Assembly: GCA_002030015.1 (NCBI GenBank)
Contig: LQBH01000004.1
Location: forward strand, 1 to 54,021
Direction: 5' to 3'
From: a delta proteobacterium MLS_D
GTDB taxonomy: Bacteria > Desulfobacterota > Syntrophia > Syntrophales > UBA2210
DNA: 54,021 nt
In this document: positions 44,136 through 53,982 of the stretch, piece after piece
Position numbering within the stretch: position 1 is the stretch's first letter
How the letters are laid out: each line of letters opens with the position of its first letter
Position numbers and translations under genes: made by a program
The notes under the pieces: generated by a model
Seen by the model: only the letters and a program-made list of their open reading frames with translations
What the model was told of the DNA's origin: nothing
Database searches by the model: none

Positions 44136-44707
44136 TCCGGCACCCCATTTTCGGAACGCACCCGGTCGATGATGTCCTGAATGATTTCATGACAGGTTCC
44201 GCAACCGCCGCCGGCCTTGGTGAAATTGGTGACCTCCTCCACGGTCGTGAGATTGTTTTCGCTGATCGCCTGCTCGATCTCCCGGGCGGTGACGTTGAAA
44301 CATTCACAGACGAGAGCATCCGTTTCAGTCGGCGACGGCGCCCCCCGGTAATTGGCGATGGCCGCTTCCAGGGCCTGACGTCCCATGACCGAGCAGTGCA
44401 TCTTGGCGTCGGGCAGTCCGCCCAGGTATGCGGCGATATCCCGATTCGTAATTTTCTCCGCTTCCTCGACGGTCAATCCCTTCACCATCTCCGTGAGGGC
44501 CGACGCGGAAGCGATGGCGCTGGCGCATCCGAATGTTTTGAAACGCGCATCCCTGATTCTTCCCGTTTCATCGAGTTTGAAGGTGAACCTGAGGGCGTCT
44601 CCACAAGCCATGGATCCTACCTCCGCCATGCCGTCCGGATTTTCCAGATCGCCCACGTTGCGGGGATGAAGAAAATGATCCCGTACCTTGTCTGTATAGT
44701 CCCACAT
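44132..44707 (-). CDS. nifU: NifU-like Fe-S scaffold, IscU plus BFD domains
   Basis: A 191-residue scaffold on which Fe-S clusters are assembled. The IscU-like domain (1-125) has the three ligand cysteines C35 (MACGD), C61 (GCAS) and C105 (MHCS). The second domain carries a permanent [2Fe-2S] site of BFD type: C134, C136, C169 and C172 (CECFN and CGTC). The C-terminal Nfu domain of classical NifU is absent, as in many anaerobes. GAAGGAGA precedes the ATG. Confidence 0.92.
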   Translation of the reverse strand: MWDYTDKVRDHFLHPRNVGDLENPDGMAEVGSMACGDALRFTFKLDETGRIRDARFKTFGCASAIASASALTEMVKGLTVEEAEKITNRDIAAYLGGLPDAKMHCSVMGRQALEAAIANYRGAPSPTETDALVCECFNVTAREIEQAISENNLTTVEEVTNFTKAGGGCGTCHEIIQDIIDRVRSENGVPE

Positions 44708-44774
44708 GATTCAATCTCCTTCGGCATCAGCAAAAAATCCTGTCACCGGCATGGTGCGTAATACTTTATTTATT

Positions 44775-44803
44775 ATAATAATCCCGGTTTATTGTCCGGT
44801 CAA
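44775..44803 (-). promoter_or_regulatory. nifUS promoter
   Basis: On the minus strand TTGACC (44798-44803) and TATTAT (44775-44780) are separated by 17 bases. Each matches the sigma-70 consensus at five of six positions, about 68 bases before the nifU ATG. Confidence 0.65.
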
Positions 44804-44988
44804 CCATGCCCGCTTCTTCCCCGGTACGTTTCGGCGGAGAAACAGGCAGAACTTGTATCGGTACGCGTTGATTGTTGTCAAGGCAAAAGTCGATTTCGGT
44901 CGACCGAAAAAACGGAAACGCGCGGAGAACTCCCTGTTTTTCTCACCGTTAAAAGGAATGCTTTTTGCTAAATAAATCAGTACGACAG

Positions 44989-45017
44989 TTGCTTTCGGTA
45001 CATGATACCGTTATAAG
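44989..45017 (+). promoter_or_regulatory. Sensor kinase promoter with overlapping palindrome
   Basis: TTGCTT (44989-44994) and TATAAG (45012-45017) are separated by 17 bases. Between them CGGTA (44996-45000) and TACCG (45006-45010) form an exact inverted repeat that could be an operator. Confidence 0.5.
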
Positions 45018-45089
45018 AAAAATATACGTGAATCGAGCCGCCGAAGTCGACTGGCCGGAAAGCCGGCTTTCGGAAAGGAGCGGGAAAGA

Positions 45090-47594
45090 ATGAATCTGCG
45101 AAATACCGGAGAGAAGCCGGAGAACAGGATCGACGCGCTGGAGAGAAAAGTTGAGAAACTTGAGCGCTTGAATCGTGATCTGCACTACCGCCTCAGGTTC
45201 GAAAATCTCATCACCGCCATATCGAGCAAATTTATCAATCTTCCCTCTGATTCGATCGACGCGGGTATCGACGAAGCCCTTCGCGAAGTGGGCGAGATGA
45301 TGTCCGTGGAGCGCACCTATATTTTCAGATACGATCCGGAAGCGGGAACGGTAACCAACACGCACGAGTGGTGCGCCCCGGGCGTGGAACCCTTTCAGGA
45401 CCGCCTGCAGGACATTCCTCTTGAGTGGGGTTCCTGGCTTGCCGGGAAAATCACCGCCGGCGACGTCGTCCACATTCCCCGGGTGCGGGACCTGCCCCCG
45501 GAAGCGGCAATGCTGAAAGCGCTCAATGTCGAGCAGGGAACAAACTCCCTGGTCCTGGTTCCGCTTGCTTACGGGGGGACGATTACGGGATTGCTCGGTC
45601 TCGATTCCAGGAACGAGAACCGGACCTGGAGCGACGAGGTGATCTCCCTGCTGAAAATACTGGGGGAGATAATTTCAAGCGCCATGGAGCGGAAACGTGC
45701 GGAAGAGGCGCTGCGACGAAGCGAGGAGAAATACCGCACCGTTCTTGAAACGATAGAAGAGGCATACTGGGAAGTCGATCTGAAAGGTAATCTCGTTTTT
45801 TTCAATCCGTCCCTGGTCGGACTGATCGAGTACGGGGAAGAGGAGCTTCCCGGCATGAATTACCGTAATTACACGGCGCCGGAAGACCTGGAGAGAATTC
45901 GGAGTTCGTTCAACGCCGTTTATCGAACGGGCAGAGGCGTCAGGCTCGACAATTATGTTTTTGTCGCGAGCGGAGGGCGGCACAGGGCGGTGGAGATGTC
46001 GACCTACCCGGTTCGCGACGGTGACGGAAACATTATCGGTTTTCGTGGTGTCTCCCGGGACGTGACGGAACGGAAACAGGCCGAACAGGCGCTTCATGAA
46101 AGTGAGATGCGTTACCGCGTCGTGCTGGAGGCGAACCCCGATCCCCTGGTGGTCTTCGACAGAGAAGGACGTGTCGTGTATTCCAACCCCGCTTTCAGCG
46201 AGGTTTTCGGTTGGAGTGCCGAGGAACTGAAGGGGCGGGTCATGGAGGGATTTATTCCCGATGACCATCTGGATGAAGGCCGCCGCATGGCTGAACAAAT
46301 GGTGTCCGGTAAACGGTTTTCAGGCATAGAAACGGAACGGTTCACCCGGTCGGGCGAACGTATACCCGTCGGCATCAGCGGCGCCGGATATCGCGACGCG
46401 AGGGGAACGTTCATGGGAGGAATCGTGACGTTGCGGGATATTCGTGAGAAAAAAAGAATGGAAGAACAGCTTCTCAATATACATAAACTGGAATCAATCG
46501 GCACGCTGGCCGGCGGCATCGCTCACGATTTTAACAACCTGCTCATGGCCGTTCAGGGAAATGTATCGCTGGCGCTTTATAACCTCGATGAAGAACATCC
46601 GCATTACCGCCTTTTTAAAAATATCGAAAAAAGTGTTACGAGCGGTTCCCGGCTGACGTCGCAACTGCTCGGATTCGCCCGGAAAGGCCGTTACGAGGTC
46701 AAACCGGTCGATGTGAACCGTCTGATGGACGACGTGGTGAAAACCTTCGGCCGGACCCGAAAAGATATCGTCGTTCATAGCGATCCCGCGGCGGACCTGT
46801 GCGCCGTCGAAGCGGACGAAGGGCAACTCGAACAGATGCTGCTCAATATTTTCATGAACGCGGGGGAGGCCATGCCCTCGGGTGGCGATCTGTTCCTGGC
46901 GACGGAAAACATGGTGCTTGAGGAATCCGACACGAACTTCGTGGAACTGGAGCCGGGCCGGTATGTGCACCTCTCGGTGAGGGATACAGGTGTCGGCATG
47001 GATAAGCAGACCATGGATCATTTGTTCGAACCCTTTTTCACCACCCGTGAAATGGGACATGGAACCGGGCTCGGAATGGCATCAGTCTACGGTATCGTAA
47101 AAGGACACGACGGCCACATAGAAGCACATTCGCTGGTAGGCGCCGGAACCACATTCGATATATATCTGCCCGCCTCTGATAAACCATTGCAGGCGGAAAG
47201 CGCCGAACAGCAGGACATGATGGAACAGGGAAAAGGAACGATTCTACTGGTTGACGATGAGGACATGGTGCTCACCGTCAGCGGGCAGATGCTCGAAAGA
47301 CTGGGGTACGACGTCCTGAAGGCCTCCTGCGGAGCAGACGCTCTCGGGTTCTGCGAACGACACCGCGAAAAGATCGACCTGGTCATTCTCGACATGGTCA
47401 TGCCCGGCATGGGCGGCGGGCAGATGTTCGACCGTCTCAGGGAAAAATATTCGGGTATCCGGGTGCTGCTCTCGAGCGGCTACAGTCTCGAGGGACAGGC
47501 CCGCGAAATCATGGATCGCGGCTGTGACGGGTTTATTCAGAAACCCTTCACCATTCAGGAACTTGCTGCGAGGATCAGGGAGGTCCTGGACTGA
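45090..47594 (+). CDS. Hybrid sensor histidine kinase, GAF-PAS-PAS-HisKA-HATPase-REC
   Basis: An 834-residue, apparently soluble hybrid kinase; no transmembrane helix or signal peptide is seen. A short N-terminal coiled coil leads to a GAF domain (about 38-200), then PAS (about 211-328) and PAS (about 338-455). The phosphoacceptor is H479 in GGIAHDFNN. ATP-binding boxes are N590, DTGVGM (632-637) and GTGLGM (658-663). A C-terminal receiver has D722/D723, phosphoacceptor D768 and K818. It is an orphan: no response regulator adjoins it. The signal is unknown. GAAAGGAG precedes the ATG. Confidence 0.9.
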   Translation: MNLRNTGEKPENRIDALERKVEKLERLNRDLHYRLRFENLITAISSKFINLPSDSIDAGIDEALREVGEMMSVERTYIFRYDPEAGTVTNTHEWCAPGVEPFQDRLQDIPLEWGSWLAGKITAGDVVHIPRVRDLPPEAAMLKALNVEQGTNSLVLVPLAYGGTITGLLGLDSRNENRTWSDEVISLLKILGEIISSAMERKRAEEALRRSEEKYRTVLETIEEAYWEVDLKGNLVFFNPSLVGLIEYGEEELPGMNYRNYTAPEDLERIRSSFNAVYRTGRGVRLDNYVFVASGGRHRAVEMSTYPVRDGDGNIIGFRGVSRDVTERKQAEQALHESEMRYRVVLEANPDPLVVFDREGRVVYSNPAFSEVFGWSAEELKGRVMEGFIPDDHLDEGRRMAEQMVSGKRFSGIETERFTRSGERIPVGISGAGYRDARGTFMGGIVTLRDIREKKRMEEQLLNIHKLESIGTLAGGIAHDFNNLLMAVQGNVSLALYNLDEEHPHYRLFKNIEKSVTSGSRLTSQLLGFARKGRYEVKPVDVNRLMDDVVKTFGRTRKDIVVHSDPAADLCAVEADEGQLEQMLLNIFMNAGEAMPSGGDLFLATENMVLEESDTNFVELEPGRYVHLSVRDTGVGMDKQTMDHLFEPFFTTREMGHGTGLGMASVYGIVKGHDGHIEAHSLVGAGTTFDIYLPASDKPLQAESAEQQDMMEQGKGTILLVDDEDMVLTVSGQMLERLGYDVLKASCGADALGFCERHREKIDLVILDMVMPGMGGGQMFDRLREKYSGIRVLLSSGYSLEGQAREIMDRGCDGFIQKPFTIQELAARIREVLD

Positions 47595-47622
47595 AGATTC
47601 CGCCTTCTCGGGATTCCCTGTT

Positions 47623-49239
47623 TTATTCTCCGGTGAAGAGATCGGTGTCGACAATAATACCGCGCCGCATAAGCAGTGAACCGTCGAGGCGGTAAAGGAC
47701 GATGCGGGCCTTGCGATACCCGATGATTGCGTCGATCTCGTCGAGGCGACTTTCCAGAAGGTCGCGCTGGGCCAGGGCGACAGCCAGGGATGTTCCCCGT
47801 CCCACATCGAATTTCACCTTTTCCGACCGGACAACTTCTTCCTGAAGCCGGCGCCGCTCGGCCGAGGCCTCGATCTGTGCCCGGGCCCGGCAGGCTTCCA
47901 CGTGGGCGCCGAGAATATCTTCCGCAATGAGCTGGGCCATGTTGTCCAGGCTTGCCACGGCCTGGGCCCTGCCGGCGAGGGCGCGGCGTTCGGCGGCACG
48001 GGCGGCGCGGTTTTTCAGCGACCATTCAAAGTTCAGGCCGGCCGTCGCCCGGTATCCCGGTCCGGTTATGTCGGACAATGATCCGCCGAAACTGTCGGCG
48101 TATCCCGTCTTGCCCAGGGTGATAAAAAGATCGAGTCGGGGCAGTAATCCGTCGCGGGTCTGCATCACCTCGAGATCGCCCCGTTCTATTCTGAGTTCGG
48201 CTTCCGCCAGTTCCGGGCGAAGGCTCAGTCCAAGGGCCACGTGATCGCCCGCGGGATCGAGCTCGATGTCGGGTTCTCTGGGGCAGTCCTTTGGTTCGAG
48301 GTCCAGCAGCCATGCATCGGATGCACCCGGGTTGATCAGGCGCAGCAGTGACAGGCGGTTTTTTTCGCGCCTGCTGCGGGCGTTGATTAATCCCTGCATT
48401 CGGGAGGCCAGTTCGGCCCGCGCCGCCGCGAGCTCCGTTTCAGCGACGGTGCCAACGGCGATGCGCCGTTCGATATCTTCAACCTGCTGCCTGGCGATTC
48501 TGAGCGCTTCATGAAAAATCAATACCTGTCGTTCGGCGAGAACGAAGTCCCAGTAGGTGGTTTCGGTTTCCGCGACCAGTGCTTCCGTGAACCCTCGCAC
48601 CTCGTGAACGGAAATCATGGTGTCCAGTTCCGCCTGCCGGATTCCGGCCAGGTTTACCTTTCTGCCGGCACCCCTGAGCAGGGCCTGCGTCATGGACACC
48701 TCCACTCCGGCCGCCTGTCGATCGAGAACGGTCCCTGAATCTGAGCGTGACTGGCGCACCGACAGGTCCACGGCAGTCCCTGTTGAAAGACGCCGGCCGA
48801 TGCCCGCGCGGTACGTTTCCGATTCACTGCGCAGGCCGACGGGTTTCCCCGTCACCAGGTTGTTTCGCTCGATTTTTTCTCTGGACAAGGACGTTTCGGC
48901 AAAAAGCGACGCGTCGAAAACCGCCCGCTCCTGCTCCTCGAAGGTGCCTGCAATGATGGGAGAAAAAAGCTGTACCGCCAGCGACCTGTTGTTTCGAAGC
49001 GCGAAGACGACGGCATCCTCAACGGAAATGGACAGTTTCCCGTCCACGGGTTCAGGAAGATCTCCCGGCATGCCCTCAGGCTGAGGCCTGAGGCGATCAA
49101 CCCGTGGTTCCTCGACGCGGTGGATTTTTTCCCTGAGCGGATTTTCAGTGAAGGTTCCCCACACTGTCGAAGAAGCCGCCGCCGGCAGCGTGAGAGCCAT
49201 ACTTGCGATGATTGCAAACAGGCACAACCGCGGTTTCAT
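47623..49239 (-). CDS. TolC-family outer membrane efflux protein
   Basis: A 538-residue outer membrane channel with an N-terminal signal peptide (LFAIIASMALTLPAAASS). Two TolC-type repeats rich in long alpha helices are visible, for example GLRSESETYRAGIGRRLS and the helical ETELAAARAELASRMQ. Together with the two upstream genes it would form a tripartite pump spanning both membranes. Its ATG overlaps the RND stop by four bases, and GGGGAGG lies upstream. Confidence 0.9.
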   Translation of the reverse strand: MKPRLCLFAIIASMALTLPAAASSTVWGTFTENPLREKIHRVEEPRVDRLRPQPEGMPGDLPEPVDGKLSISVEDAVVFALRNNRSLAVQLFSPIIAGTFEEQERAVFDASLFAETSLSREKIERNNLVTGKPVGLRSESETYRAGIGRRLSTGTAVDLSVRQSRSDSGTVLDRQAAGVEVSMTQALLRGAGRKVNLAGIRQAELDTMISVHEVRGFTEALVAETETTYWDFVLAERQVLIFHEALRIARQQVEDIERRIAVGTVAETELAAARAELASRMQGLINARSRREKNRLSLLRLINPGASDAWLLDLEPKDCPREPDIELDPAGDHVALGLSLRPELAEAELRIERGDLEVMQTRDGLLPRLDLFITLGKTGYADSFGGSLSDITGPGYRATAGLNFEWSLKNRAARAAERRALAGRAQAVASLDNMAQLIAEDILGAHVEACRARAQIEASAERRRLQEEVVRSEKVKFDVGRGTSLAVALAQRDLLESRLDEIDAIIGYRKARIVLYRLDGSLLMRRGIIVDTDLFTGE

Positions 49240-52200
49240 TGTTCCGACCTCCCCGTCGATTCGTTCACCGCGACGTCATGACCGCGGTAAAAGACCGAAT
49301 ATATAAGAGGAATAAGAATAAGAGTGATGAAAGCCGAACTCATCAATCCACCGATCACGACGCGCGCCATGGGCGCCTGCTGTTCGCTTCCTTCGCCGAT
49401 GCCGAGCGCCAGGGGGGTAAGAGCCAGCATGGTTGTAAAGGACGTCATCAGAATAGGGCGCAGGCGGCGGGTTCCCGCCTCGATTGCCGCGCGGCTGGCG
49501 TCAATGCGCTGGTCGCGGCGGATTCGTCCCGCCTGGTCGACGATAAGAATGGCGTTGTTTACCACGATACCCACCAGCATGATGCCGCCGATGTAGGACT
49601 GGGCGTTGAGCGTGGTTCCCGTGGCAAGCAGCATAATAACGACGCCGATAAGGGCCATGGGCACGGAAAACATGACGATGACAGGGTCTCGCAGGGACTC
49701 GTAAAGACAGGCCATGACCATGTAAACCAGGATAACGGCGAGGACAAGTCCCCAGGCCAGTTCGCCGAAGGCCCGTTGTTGTTCCTCGTAATCGGCGCCG
49801 AAGGTGATATCGATTTCCCGCGGTGTGGGAATGGAGGCGAGACGCTGCCGGACATCGGCCACCACTGATCCCAGGTCGCGGCCGCTTATGTTCGCCTGAA
49901 CGCGGCTCACCCGCTGCTGGTCCAGTCGCTCAATAGTCTGGGGACCTTCGGCGCGCTCGGCGTCCACCACGTTTCTGAGGGATATGAATTCGTTGCGGTC
50001 GTTCATGACGCCCACGTTGAGGATGTCGTCGAAATCAAGCTGCTCGGCGTCCTTCAGCCGCACGAATATGCGGTACTCAGAACTCCCGTCGCGGAATTCT
50101 CCCGCCGTGGACCCGGCGATGGCCGTCTCGATCGTCCGGGCGATGCGGGATACGGAAAGACCGAGATCGGCGGCCCTGATTCGGTTGATGCGGAGCAGCT
50201 CCAGCGGCACGGAGCCTTCCCGGCTGAGGAGGAGATCGGTAATTCCTTCCACGTCCTTGACGGCGTCACGCACTTCCCGGGCGACGCGGTCAAGCAGGTC
50301 CAGGTCGAAACCGCGCACGTCGATGCTCAGCCGTTCATCATCTCCGGCGGAGGCGAGGCGGAGAACAAAGAGGCCGCCGCTTGCCCGGGTGCGGATGCGC
50401 GCCCCGGGAATGTCCTTCAGCAGGCGCCTCAGCTCGTCGGCTATCTGTTCACTCGAGCGGGAACGCTCCGTCATGGGCGCCAGAGAGAGGCGGATGTCGG
50501 CGCCCATGGCTTCACCGCTTCGGTACGAAGTGCCTCCGACGGTAACGCTGACGGCCGTTGATTCGGGAACAGCGGGCAACACGATGTTTTCAACCTGGCG
50601 TACCGTTTCATCAAGCAGGGCGAGACGGGTTCCCGCTTCCATTTCGATGGAAACTCTGACCTCTCCCTCGTCGGCCGTGGGCATGAATTCTGATCCTACG
50701 GCTGAAAGAAGCGCGAGAGACAGCAGAAACAGGGCGAAAAAACCGAATATAACCGGTCCCCGCGATCCCATGGCGATTTCCAGTATCCTCCTGTAGCGAC
50801 GGTCCATGGCATCGAAGAGCTCGCCGCTCAGAGCGGCCAGCCGTGCCATAATTCCATTGCCGGGGCCGCGTTTTTCAGAAGGCGGTCTTACCCAGCGCGC
50901 AGCCAGCGTCGGCGTCAGCGTCAGTGACGCGACGAGAGAGGCCAGAAGGGCGAATCCCACCACCCAGGCGAGCTGGCGGAAAAGGATTCCCGCCAGTTCC
51001 CGGGCGAACAACATGGGCAGAAAAATCGCCAGTGTTGTCAGGGTACCCGCCGTAACAGCCGCGGCCACCTCGCCGGTTCCGCGGACCGCGGCGTCCTTCA
51101 GCGTAATTCGTTCGCGTTCGCGGATACGGGAAATATTTTCCAGAACCACGATGGAGCTGTCCACCATCATGCCCACGCCCAGTGCGAGTCCTCCCAGGGT
51201 CATCAGGTTCAGTGTGAAGCCGCCGAAGTAAATTAACCCGAATGTCGCTATCACGGAGACAGGAATGGCCGTGGCAGCCACCAGGGTCGATGAGAAGCTT
51301 CGCAGAAAAAAGAGCAGTACCAGAATCGACAGGGAACCGCCTAAGAGAATGGAGCGGCCTACGTTGTTGATGGCAAGCTGGATATACTGTGAGGCGTCCC
51401 TGACGGTAAAAATGGTGACCTGGGGAAAGTCGCGTTTGAGGTTTTCTATTTCCCGGTATACCGCTCGAGCCACCGCGACGGTGTTGGCGTCGGGCTGCTT
51501 GCGGACGGCGAGGCGGACGCCGGGCTGGTCATTAATACGGATGAGGCTTGTGACGCGTCGATGAGTGTCGAGAACCTCCGCGACCTGATCAAGTGTTATG
51601 GGAGCGCCGTCGCGCACGGCCATGACCGTGGATGCCAGTTCTTCCAGGGACGTGAACTGGCCCGGCGTCCGGAGCGTGACATCGAAGCGGCCCCGTTCGA
51701 TGTCGCCGGCGGGCACAGTGATGTTGGCGTCCTTTATGGACTGACGGATGCCGTCAAGCGAAAGTCCCAGGGCTCGTACCTTGTCGAGATCGAGATTGAC
51801 CTGGATTTCCCGCTCAAGGCCGCCCCAGATGTCGACGGCGGCGACGCCGGGCACCCGCTCGATGCGGTAGCTCATGCGTTCGTCGATGAGGTTGCGCAGT
51901 TCCAGGGGGTCCATGGGGCTCGAAACGCCGAGCATGAGGATCGGCATCGCCGAAATATCAAATTTCCGCACCTGGGGTCGGGTGACATCCTCGGGCAGTA
52001 TGTGAATAATCCGGTCAAGACGGTCCCGAATATCGTTCGCCGCGACGTCGATATCGGTGTCCCACGTGAAGGAGACCCGCACGTTGCTTGTTCCTTCCGA
52101 GGAATATGAGTTGATTTGTTCCACACCCGCCACGGCCGCCACGGCCTGTTCCACCGGACGGGTGATTAATTCTTCCATTTCTTCGGGGCTGGCGTTTTCG

Positions 52201-52352
52201 TAGGTGGCGATAATGGACAACGTGGGATAGGTGACTTCCGGCATGAGATCGATGGGAAGCCGCGACAGGGAAACGACGCCGATGGACACGGCGATGAGCG
52301 TGGCCATGATGGTGAAAACGGGCCGTCGAACAGTAAAACGGGCGGGATTCAT
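49236..52352 (-). CDS. RND (AcrB/HAE-type) efflux transporter
   Basis: A 1038-residue inner membrane proton-driven transporter with the normal RND length and duplicated 6-TM layout. The first helix begins at RRPVFTIMATLIAV. TM4 has GVGMMVDSSIVVLEN, where the aspartate is the expected proton-relay residue. The second half repeats the pattern with VGIVVNNAILIVDQAG. Two large periplasmic loops lie between. HAE-type members export drugs, bile salts or similar amphiphiles; the substrate here is unknown. Four-base overlaps join it to both neighbours in an adaptor-RND-TolC operon. Confidence 0.95.
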   Translation of the reverse strand: MNPARFTVRRPVFTIMATLIAVSIGVVSLSRLPIDLMPEVTYPTLSIIATYENASPEEMEELITRPVEQAVAAVAGVEQINSYSSEGTSNVRVSFTWDTDIDVAANDIRDRLDRIIHILPEDVTRPQVRKFDISAMPILMLGVSSPMDPLELRNLIDERMSYRIERVPGVAAVDIWGGLEREIQVNLDLDKVRALGLSLDGIRQSIKDANITVPAGDIERGRFDVTLRTPGQFTSLEELASTVMAVRDGAPITLDQVAEVLDTHRRVTSLIRINDQPGVRLAVRKQPDANTVAVARAVYREIENLKRDFPQVTIFTVRDASQYIQLAINNVGRSILLGGSLSILVLLFFLRSFSSTLVAATAIPVSVIATFGLIYFGGFTLNLMTLGGLALGVGMMVDSSIVVLENISRIRERERITLKDAAVRGTGEVAAAVTAGTLTTLAIFLPMLFARELAGILFRQLAWVVGFALLASLVASLTLTPTLAARWVRPPSEKRGPGNGIMARLAALSGELFDAMDRRYRRILEIAMGSRGPVIFGFFALFLLSLALLSAVGSEFMPTADEGEVRVSIEMEAGTRLALLDETVRQVENIVLPAVPESTAVSVTVGGTSYRSGEAMGADIRLSLAPMTERSRSSEQIADELRRLLKDIPGARIRTRASGGLFVLRLASAGDDERLSIDVRGFDLDLLDRVAREVRDAVKDVEGITDLLLSREGSVPLELLRINRIRAADLGLSVSRIARTIETAIAGSTAGEFRDGSSEYRIFVRLKDAEQLDFDDILNVGVMNDRNEFISLRNVVDAERAEGPQTIERLDQQRVSRVQANISGRDLGSVVADVRQRLASIPTPREIDITFGADYEEQQRAFGELAWGLVLAVILVYMVMACLYESLRDPVIVMFSVPMALIGVVIMLLATGTTLNAQSYIGGIMLVGIVVNNAILIVDQAGRIRRDQRIDASRAAIEAGTRRLRPILMTSFTTMLALTPLALGIGEGSEQQAPMARVVIGGLMSSAFITLILIPLIYSVFYRGHDVAVNESTGRSEQ

Positions 52353-53587
52353 CGAGACGGACCTCCGCCCGGCCTGTCGGAATGCGCGGCGTCGTCTTGT
52401 TCTGTTCCGTCCGCTTCGTGTCCGCCGGAAACCAGTATGGGTGCTCCGTCGCTGAGCAGATGCTGCCCCAGCGTTACCACGAACCCGTCAAGAGGAGGGT
52501 GACGTATTTCCACCAGATCACGCGTTTCCACTCCCGTTTCGACCGTCACGTAACGGGCTGAGCCGGTCTCGAGATCGGCCATGTAGAGAGCCCGCAGGCC
52601 GGGTCGTTCAACGAGCGCCGTACGGGGAACGATACGGGCGTCGTCGCTGCGATCCATTTCTATTTCCAGGCGGACGAACATGCCCGGCTTGAGTATCATG
52701 TCGGGATTGTCGACGGCGATTTCCATACGGGCCTGGCGCGACGCCTCGCGCACTACCGGGGCGAGGCGTGCCAGCCTGCCGGAGAAGACGCGGTCGGGCA
52801 CGGCGTCTACCGTCACATCAACGTGCCGACCGACGGAGAGGCGCGGGTAATCGCGTTCTGAAACATAGGCGACGGCGGTGAGCGTGTCGATTTTGACGAT
52901 TGAAACAATCGGTGTGTTGGCGGGCAGGTAGGTTCCTTCGTCTGTATAGCGTTCACCAACAACGCGGATGTGATCGTTGTCCTGCCAGTCCGCCCGGATG
53001 ATCGTGTAGGACAGCATGAGCTCCGCGCCCATGAGAGCGGCCTGTTTCTGGGCCACCTGGGCGGAGGCGACGCGAACCCGCGCCTGCTGGGCCTGGTATT
53101 CGGCCCTGGCGCTGTCAAGCTCGGCTTCGGAAGCCACCCGTTGTTTACGGAGCTGCTCCGCGCGCTCGTATTCGCGACGCCTGATCGCGAGACTGCTTTC
53201 AGCCTCGGCCAGGTTCGCCCGGGCGACTTCGAGTTCGGCCTTCGCCTGCTCCAGTTCGAAACGGTACTTGTCGTCATCGAGGAGGGCCACTACCTGCCCC
53301 TGCCCGACCGTGTCCCCCAGGTCTACCTTCAGGTCGTCGAGACGACCGGCTATCTGTGTCGACAGGTCGAATTGCGCTCCCGGACGTAAAGTTCCCGTAA
53401 AGGTCTGTATTTGAACGAGCGGACCCCGTTCGACGGGGGCGATTTCCACCGCCACGGGTGCCGCCGCTCCCTTCGGTGCGACTCCCTGCGGAACCTGGTC
53501 GCTGTCTCTTTCAATGAAGAGCCACCAGGCGACAGCGAAAGCGAGAAGCGTAATTCCCGCGTAATACCATATATTTTTCTTTTTCAC
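52349..53587 (-). CDS. RND periplasmic adaptor (membrane fusion protein)
   Basis: A 412-residue adaptor linking the RND pump to TolC. One N-terminal membrane anchor (YYAGITLLAFAVAWWLF) is followed by a barrel-sandwich half (GAQFDLSTQIAGRLDD), a long alpha hairpin (about 105-175, rich in E, Q and A) and beta-barrel parts (SIVKIDTLTAVAYVSERD, PGMFVRLEIEM). There is no lipobox. The start is GTG at 53587, with AGGAGAG upstream. It is the first gene of the pump operon. No regulator gene lies beside it. Confidence 0.93.
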   Translation of the reverse strand: MKKKNIWYYAGITLLAFAVAWWLFIERDSDQVPQGVAPKGAAAPVAVEIAPVERGPLVQIQTFTGTLRPGAQFDLSTQIAGRLDDLKVDLGDTVGQGQVVALLDDDKYRFELEQAKAELEVARANLAEAESSLAIRRREYERAEQLRKQRVASEAELDSARAEYQAQQARVRVASAQVAQKQAALMGAELMLSYTIIRADWQDNDHIRVVGERYTDEGTYLPANTPIVSIVKIDTLTAVAYVSERDYPRLSVGRHVDVTVDAVPDRVFSGRLARLAPVVREASRQARMEIAVDNPDMILKPGMFVRLEIEMDRSDDARIVPRTALVERPGLRALYMADLETGSARYVTVETGVETRDLVEIRHPPLDGFVVTLGQHLLSDGAPILVSGGHEADGTEQDDAAHSDRPGGGPSR

Positions 53588-53684
53588 CGGCCGGCTCTCC
53601 TGATGATGTTGTCCGTTCCCCCGGTCGAGGGGGCCGATACGTTAATCCTGTGACACACAATTAATTCGGCGGATTCGTTCCCGT

Positions 53685-53703
53685 AAAACCGTTTCACGGT
53701 TTT
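53685..53703. promoter_or_regulatory. Palindrome in the efflux operon leader, possible operator
   Basis: AAAACCGTTTCACGGTTTT has perfect 8-base arms around TTC, about 100 bases before the adaptor GTG. TetR- and MarR-type efflux regulators bind comparable palindromes, but no regulator gene is adjacent, so this remains a suggestion. It could also be an RNA hairpin. Confidence 0.4.
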
Positions 53704-53942
53704 CCACGGTCAGATATAACGCAAATCAGCATAATTCATGCGTGATTGTTCCGCAAGAGAAAGAGAAACAAAGAGAAACAGAAAACCTAAAATCCGCGAT
53801 TGATTTTCTGTAGAGCACGTTATCGAGTCTTCGGTATGCACAGTCGAACTATATAACAAAGATGGTACCGACATTTGGCCTTCGAGGGGGCTCAGGAGAG
53901 TTCGTGTCGAAATATGGGCAGGAAGAAGCCAAACACTATCGT

Positions 53943-53982
53943 TTCCCCTCCCCTGGAGGGAGGGGATGAAGGGGAGGGGGTG
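53943..53982. repeat. REP-like palindromic element, orientation 2
   Basis: The core CCCTCCCCTGGAGGGAGGGG is followed by a short spacer and GGGGAGGGGG. It is nearly identical to the element at 14295-14337 and similar to 195-234. Confidence 0.7.

Larger units (their letters stand above)
44708..45089. other. Divergent intergenic region, nifU and sensor kinase promoters
   Basis: About 380 bases without a gene. It holds a strong minus-strand promoter for nifUS (44775-44803) and a plus-strand promoter for the sensor kinase (44989-45017). No RNA gene or repeat is recognised in the middle, and no classic IscR box was found by eye. Confidence 0.6.

Noticed and set aside
42954-44707. Part of a nitrogen-fixation cluster
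   Set aside because: Only nifU and nifS are present, NifU lacks the Nfu domain, and no nifHDK or nifB genes occur in the window. Such pairs serve general Fe-S assembly in anaerobes.
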